The position numbers and the translations under genes are program-made. This document shows positions 60,115-64,000 of a stretch of 64,000 bases of DNA, piece by piece (position 1 is the first letter of the stretch; each line of letters opens with the position of its first letter). The notes beneath the pieces were generated by a model. That model was not told the origin of the DNA and did not search any database. It was given only the letters and a program-made list of their open reading frames with translations. The stretch covers positions 11,561,669-11,625,668 of the forward strand of contig NW_004955459.1 of the NCBI RefSeq assembly GCF_000276665.1, read 5' to 3'. Origin of the DNA: Chinchilla lanigera. Taxonomy: Eukaryota > Chordata > Mammalia > Rodentia > Chinchillidae.

Positions 60115-61233
60115 AAACAGCTGTTCCCAAAATGTTCCATAAGATATATACGGAGAAAAAAGAATAATCTTTGAGTCTGGTTATGAACAGGTCTTTGGTG
60201 ACTGTAAGGAGTACAGTTTCAGAGGACTGGCAGAGGCAGGAGTCTGGAAGTATATAAAATGCATAGGGGTGGATGGGGTGGATTGTTTAAAGAGTGAATT
60301 CCTCTTTAAACAAGCTTGAGAACATTGTAAAAGTGATGCTGTATAATCTCTGGGCTGAAGACTGAAAGGATTGGAAGCTTCTACTTTCTGGATCTTGGAA
60401 TACTCTCTCAGACCTGTGAGAAGCTATATCAGATGTTTGAGCAGCCTGAGACCACCACGCTGTGATCACTGTCTCAGCTGAATCCAGCCTCCCACCCATC
60501 CCACCAAGTGACCGACATGCAAGTGAGTCCCTAGGCCAGTCCAATTACCTACTGATACCAGTGAGTGAACTAAGTCAAAGTTACCAGGAGCAGAATCTGC
60601 CCAGGCAATCCCTGCCTAAGTTTCTGAGCTACAAAATCACGTGGAACTATAAAATTATAAGGTTTAGAATGGTATGTTTCCTAGCAGTGTGTACCTGAAA
60701 CAGATTGCAGCGCTAATGCCAGTTTCCTTTTCCCAGTTACAGGGTTTAAAGAACAAGGATAATGACTGAATGACCTTCAGTCCAGCAAGGTCCACTATTC
60801 TGCAATTGCTCTAAGCACATGTGATTGGTGTGAGACTCTAGACCCAGACAGATACAAGGTCAACTCTTAGTTTCCCCTGTTCTGGTTTTGTAAACAAAGG
60901 CTTTTTATCAGACCTAGTCATAAAGTATTATCAAGATTGAGTGAGGTGCATTTATGAAAGCATTTATATAATACCTACACAGTAAATGATTGCTAAATTT
61001 TTTATCTTATTTAAACTGAGAGTTTTTCCAGCAATGGACAGCAAATAATTACACTGTTTATAAAGTTGCCCTCATTTTAACTTCATGAAATTTTATACTA
61101 AATTTGTCTCTTTCTGGAGTTCCTCCTCTTACCTTCTGCTTCTTTACAACGGCAAACTCAGATCTGTTCCTTGTGGCCTTTTTGTGGCTTTCAACCTCTA
61201 TTTCTTATTATTTGACCTATAAAGCTTCATATG

Positions 61234-61234
<1 letters not shown>
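60115..61234. other. Intergenic, nothing recognised
   Basis: No gene or clear repeat between the B1 and the dinucleotide arrays. Confidence 0.45.

Positions 61235-61235
<1 letters not shown>

Positions 61236-61320
<85 letters not shown>
61236..61320. repeat. Compound (CA)n(GA)n microsatellite
   Basis: An AC run of about 40 bases passes directly into an AG run of about 44 bases. Confidence 0.97.
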
Positions 61321-61323
<3 letters not shown>

Positions 61324-62930
61324 AAGAGAATGAATCCCTCTAAGCCACAAGTTCCCACGTGGGAAATGTTCATATGAAAAAATTGACTCCTGAATGTCCT
61401 CTTAGCAGCTACAAGAATTTCAGTTCCAGTTTGTATAACTTGTAAATCACTACTGTTGGAAGTAAGTCACAAAGCAGGCAAGAGAGGAAAAAAGAAGTAG
61501 GTGCTGGGAATATAAAAAAAATAGAGTAGAGGGGAGTAGAGGTTTTTGCAATGAAATATTGGGAACTTTGGAGGAAATTGTAAAATAAAGGAAAGAAAGA
61601 AAAGAAAGGAAGACAAAAGAAAAGAGGAAAGAAAAAAAGGAAGAAGCCTGATACTTTAGCTAGCAAAGGGATGCTCTGGGGTATGAACCGGGCCCCAGGC
61701 AGAGCTGAGGCAGTAATCCTACTTACTAGACAGCTATTTCAAAGATACAAAGTTAGCCAGGAAAGAAGCCCAAGGCCTTTTCTCTATTGCATACCCAAAC
61801 TACTCTGCCTTGCTGGACTCCCAGGGGACTTGGTTGTAGGTGTTAATAATTCTGAATCAGAACATTGCTATACATTGGACATTTAGGTGGGAAACACACA
61901 GAAAGAATGTCTCCTACTATGCATTTTGCCTAAAGAACCAGTTCACCAACATGCCCGTGGTCTCCAGGAGGGAATTTTTGCAAAGTTACTAATAAGCAAT
62001 GGGTATTCAGGTAAAATCAATTATGTATCACCCATTATAAATAATTTAAGTAGGTGAGCTGTCACTAGAAATGTATTTATTATGCTCTTTTGTTGTCTCA
62101 CCTTGAGAAGCATAAAATTATAAGGTGAGTGGCAACCTGCGACCCGTAAGCCCAATTTTCACATAATTCTAAGTTCCTTGTTTTCCACGGTCATTCCAAG
62201 AAATGGCTGAGGATTAACATAGTGTTTGAGTGGTGGTGGCAGGAGGATGATGATACTGAGAAACAGTGGATCTAACACAGTGGTAGCCAGGAGCCTGGTT
62301 CTGCGTCAGGATCTGTTTGATGCCATGGAACAGGTGGAATTCATAGAAACAAAATAGATTTGATGCCTTCGGGTTCAAAGCAATTAGGTTATGTCTGCCT
62401 TGCCGAGAACTACTCTCTGCCACCACAGGGCACAGAGCCAGAGACCAACCACACTGAATGTCTGCGGAGGTTCCTTTGAGGAAAATGACTCCCCACTCAA
62501 CCCTATTTAGGCCTTCTCACAGCCAAGACTTTTCTGGGCAGAGGCCGCGTGTGAGTGGAGAATAGGAAGGAGAGCAACCACATCTTACATGGGGCCTGGA
62601 ATTTAGGTTTTTGACATTTTCTCCAAATGTAGTTATATAAACACTGTACTTTGGAAGAGTTAAAATAAGAATTTATTAAATGTAAATATTTAAATCTACC
62701 ATATAGTTTTACCCCAGTTTCTCCATCTCTTCTCTTTATAGTAGTTATGGATCATTACAAATGGAAGTGTTTCGGGTTCACGCCATCTCTCACAGATCCT
62801 GTCCAACCCGGCCATCACCTATGGTACTGGGCACAAAAGAGGAAACTTCTCAGAATAAAGGAACTAGATAGATAAGGCTGAAAGTGAGAGGAAATGAATA
62901 TGCAGGGCATGCATATAGGTCTGGTATTTT
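61321..62930. other. Intergenic; purine-rich stretch at 61560-61650
   Basis: No gene. 61560-61650 is an A/G-rich strand of GAAA, GGAA and AAAG words. The rest is unassigned. Confidence 0.45.
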
Positions 62931-62934
62931 GTTA

Positions 62935-63075
62935 AGGTGCTCTAGAAAGTACGCCCCTCAAGAGCTGGGGCTCACTCTTTCATCTGCATAGCTCTAACTC
63001 ATCATGCCGACCCAGGACACAGTAGGAGCTCAATGCATGTGTGTTGAGCAGGTAAATGAATGAATGAATTAACAA
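62935..63075 (+). mobile_element. L2-like 3' end
   Basis: AGAGCTGGGGCTCACTC, ACAGTAGGAGCTCAATGCAT and a (GAAT)n end: the common L2 terminus. Confidence 0.6.
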
Positions 63076-63635
63076 CACTAAGCCAGACAGGTGATTCTTT
63101 ATGCAATATATGATACTGTCAAGTTCAACTGCCTGCAAGGGAATCATTTGTCTATGGAGTAGGCAAATTTTCAATCTGAAGCTGACTTTAAGCCATTGCT
63201 CAGTCCAAGTGCCTAACTAAAGGAACATAAATGATTCTTAATATCCAACCAAGGAAAACATAGGTGGAAGAGGGACTCTGCAGCTGGAAAAATTGGAGCA
63301 TATTCCAAAACCAATAAGAAATTCCCTTTTGATTGTCAATTATTTGGGATTACCTGAGCCTAGGTCACAGATCATTGATGTGGATAATCAAGAATTGACT
63401 GCACACACACATGTGGATCTTAAGCCTGCTTGGACTCAGGCATCCTCCAGTGGCCTGGTCATAGCCTCCGCTATTCTCTGTCACACAGAGCCCAGGGTGG
63501 GAATGGAGGGGTAAACCTATACCAAGCCTGGGTGGGGAACAGAGGACTTCTACTACCTGAAAGATAAAAGCTTCCCTGAGAGCTACAAGAATGAAATGGG
63601 GTTTGTTATGAGCTCTGCAACAAGAGTGAAAGTGA

Positions 63636-63825
63636 GGGCTGGGATATAGCTCAGTGGCATAAGCACCTGCCTGGCAAGCGCAAGGTCCTGAATTTGATTC
63701 CTGGTACCAAAAAAAAAAAAAAAAAGAATTTGTTTTGGGCTGGAGACATAGCTCAGTGGCATAAGCGCCTGCCTGGCAAGCGCAAGTTCCTGAGTTCAAT
63801 CCCTGGTACTGCAGGGGGAAAAAAA
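63636..63825 (+). mobile_element. Dimeric ID SINE in one pair of target-site duplications
   Basis: Two ID units in tandem: 63636 to about 63707 plus A-tail, and about 63738-63810 plus A-tail. Both share CATAGCTCAGTGGCATAAG-type and CCTGCCTGGCAAGCGCAAG blocks. A short linker, GAATTTGTTTT, lies between. AAGAGTGAAAGTGA (63622-63635) and AAGAGTGAAGGTGA (63826-63839) flank the pair. Confidence 0.85.
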
Positions 63826-64000
63826 AAGAGTGAAGGTGAATAAGAGGTAGGGGCTCATGGGAAAGGAAATCAAGTATTACCTGTTCCAGCTGCATCTTCT
63901 TAGTCACTACTGCCTCAGAACTGCCTGTCCTAATGCATTCCCTGTATTAAAAGCAGGAACAACTAGGCACAAGGTTGAAGAGAGAGAATTTCTCTACTTT

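Noticed and set aside
63365..63907. 180-codon minus-strand open frame, the longest in the window
   Set aside because: It runs through two antisense ID elements and their poly(T); the repeated residues come from the two ID copies, not from a gene.

Overview
The window is a piece of mammalian chromosome, most likely from a rodent outside the mouse/rat group. It is AT-rich and has one spliced gene, one CpG island and many interspersed repeats. The short SINEs are tRNA-Ala-derived ID elements and 7SL-derived B1 elements, one of them fused as a B1-ID composite. ID and B1 together indicate a rodent. The ID variant resembles what I associate with beaver-like or kangaroo-rat-like rodents, but that species guess is weak.

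The only protein-coding gene I can support is INSIG2 on the minus strand. A CpG-island promoter and non-coding exon 1 lie near 30.2-30.4 kb. The start codon is in exon 2 (ATG at 23737), and coding exons follow near 17.3, 13.1, 12.8 and 11.65 kb, with the stop at 11624-11626. The exons join in phase into 225 residues, the size I know for human INSIG2. The 3' UTR runs to lower coordinates, probably to about 9.8 kb. INSIG2 is the ER membrane protein that holds the SCAP-SREBP complex in the ER when oxysterol is present and directs HMG-CoA reductase to degradation. The 5' leader contains three upstream ATGs, one followed directly by a stop codon. The promoter has two identical ETS cores, a GC box, an ATF/CREB-like site, an NRF1-like site and a YY1 site at the end of exon 1.

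Region by region: 0-9.8 kb, downstream of INSIG2, is a repeat graveyard (hAT/MER1, MaLR LTRs, ID, old L1 pieces, a mariner fragment). It also holds a striking 1.94-kb composite insertion at 7029-8968. That element joins an 87-bp GC-rich tandem repeat, a decayed endogenous-retrovirus gag-pro fragment and an AT-rich tandem tail ending in poly(A), all between 18-bp target-site duplications. 9.8-30.4 kb is INSIG2. 30.4-64 kb is upstream intergenic DNA with ID, B1, MaLR, MIR, L2 and hAT copies plus microsatellites. I find no further supportable gene there.

The best candidates for something undescribed are the SVA-like composite retroposon at 7.0-9.0 kb, the upstream-ORF arrangement in the INSIG2 leader, a dimeric ID element near the right edge, and a shared segment found both inside an LTR at 33 kb and alone at 51.8 kb.
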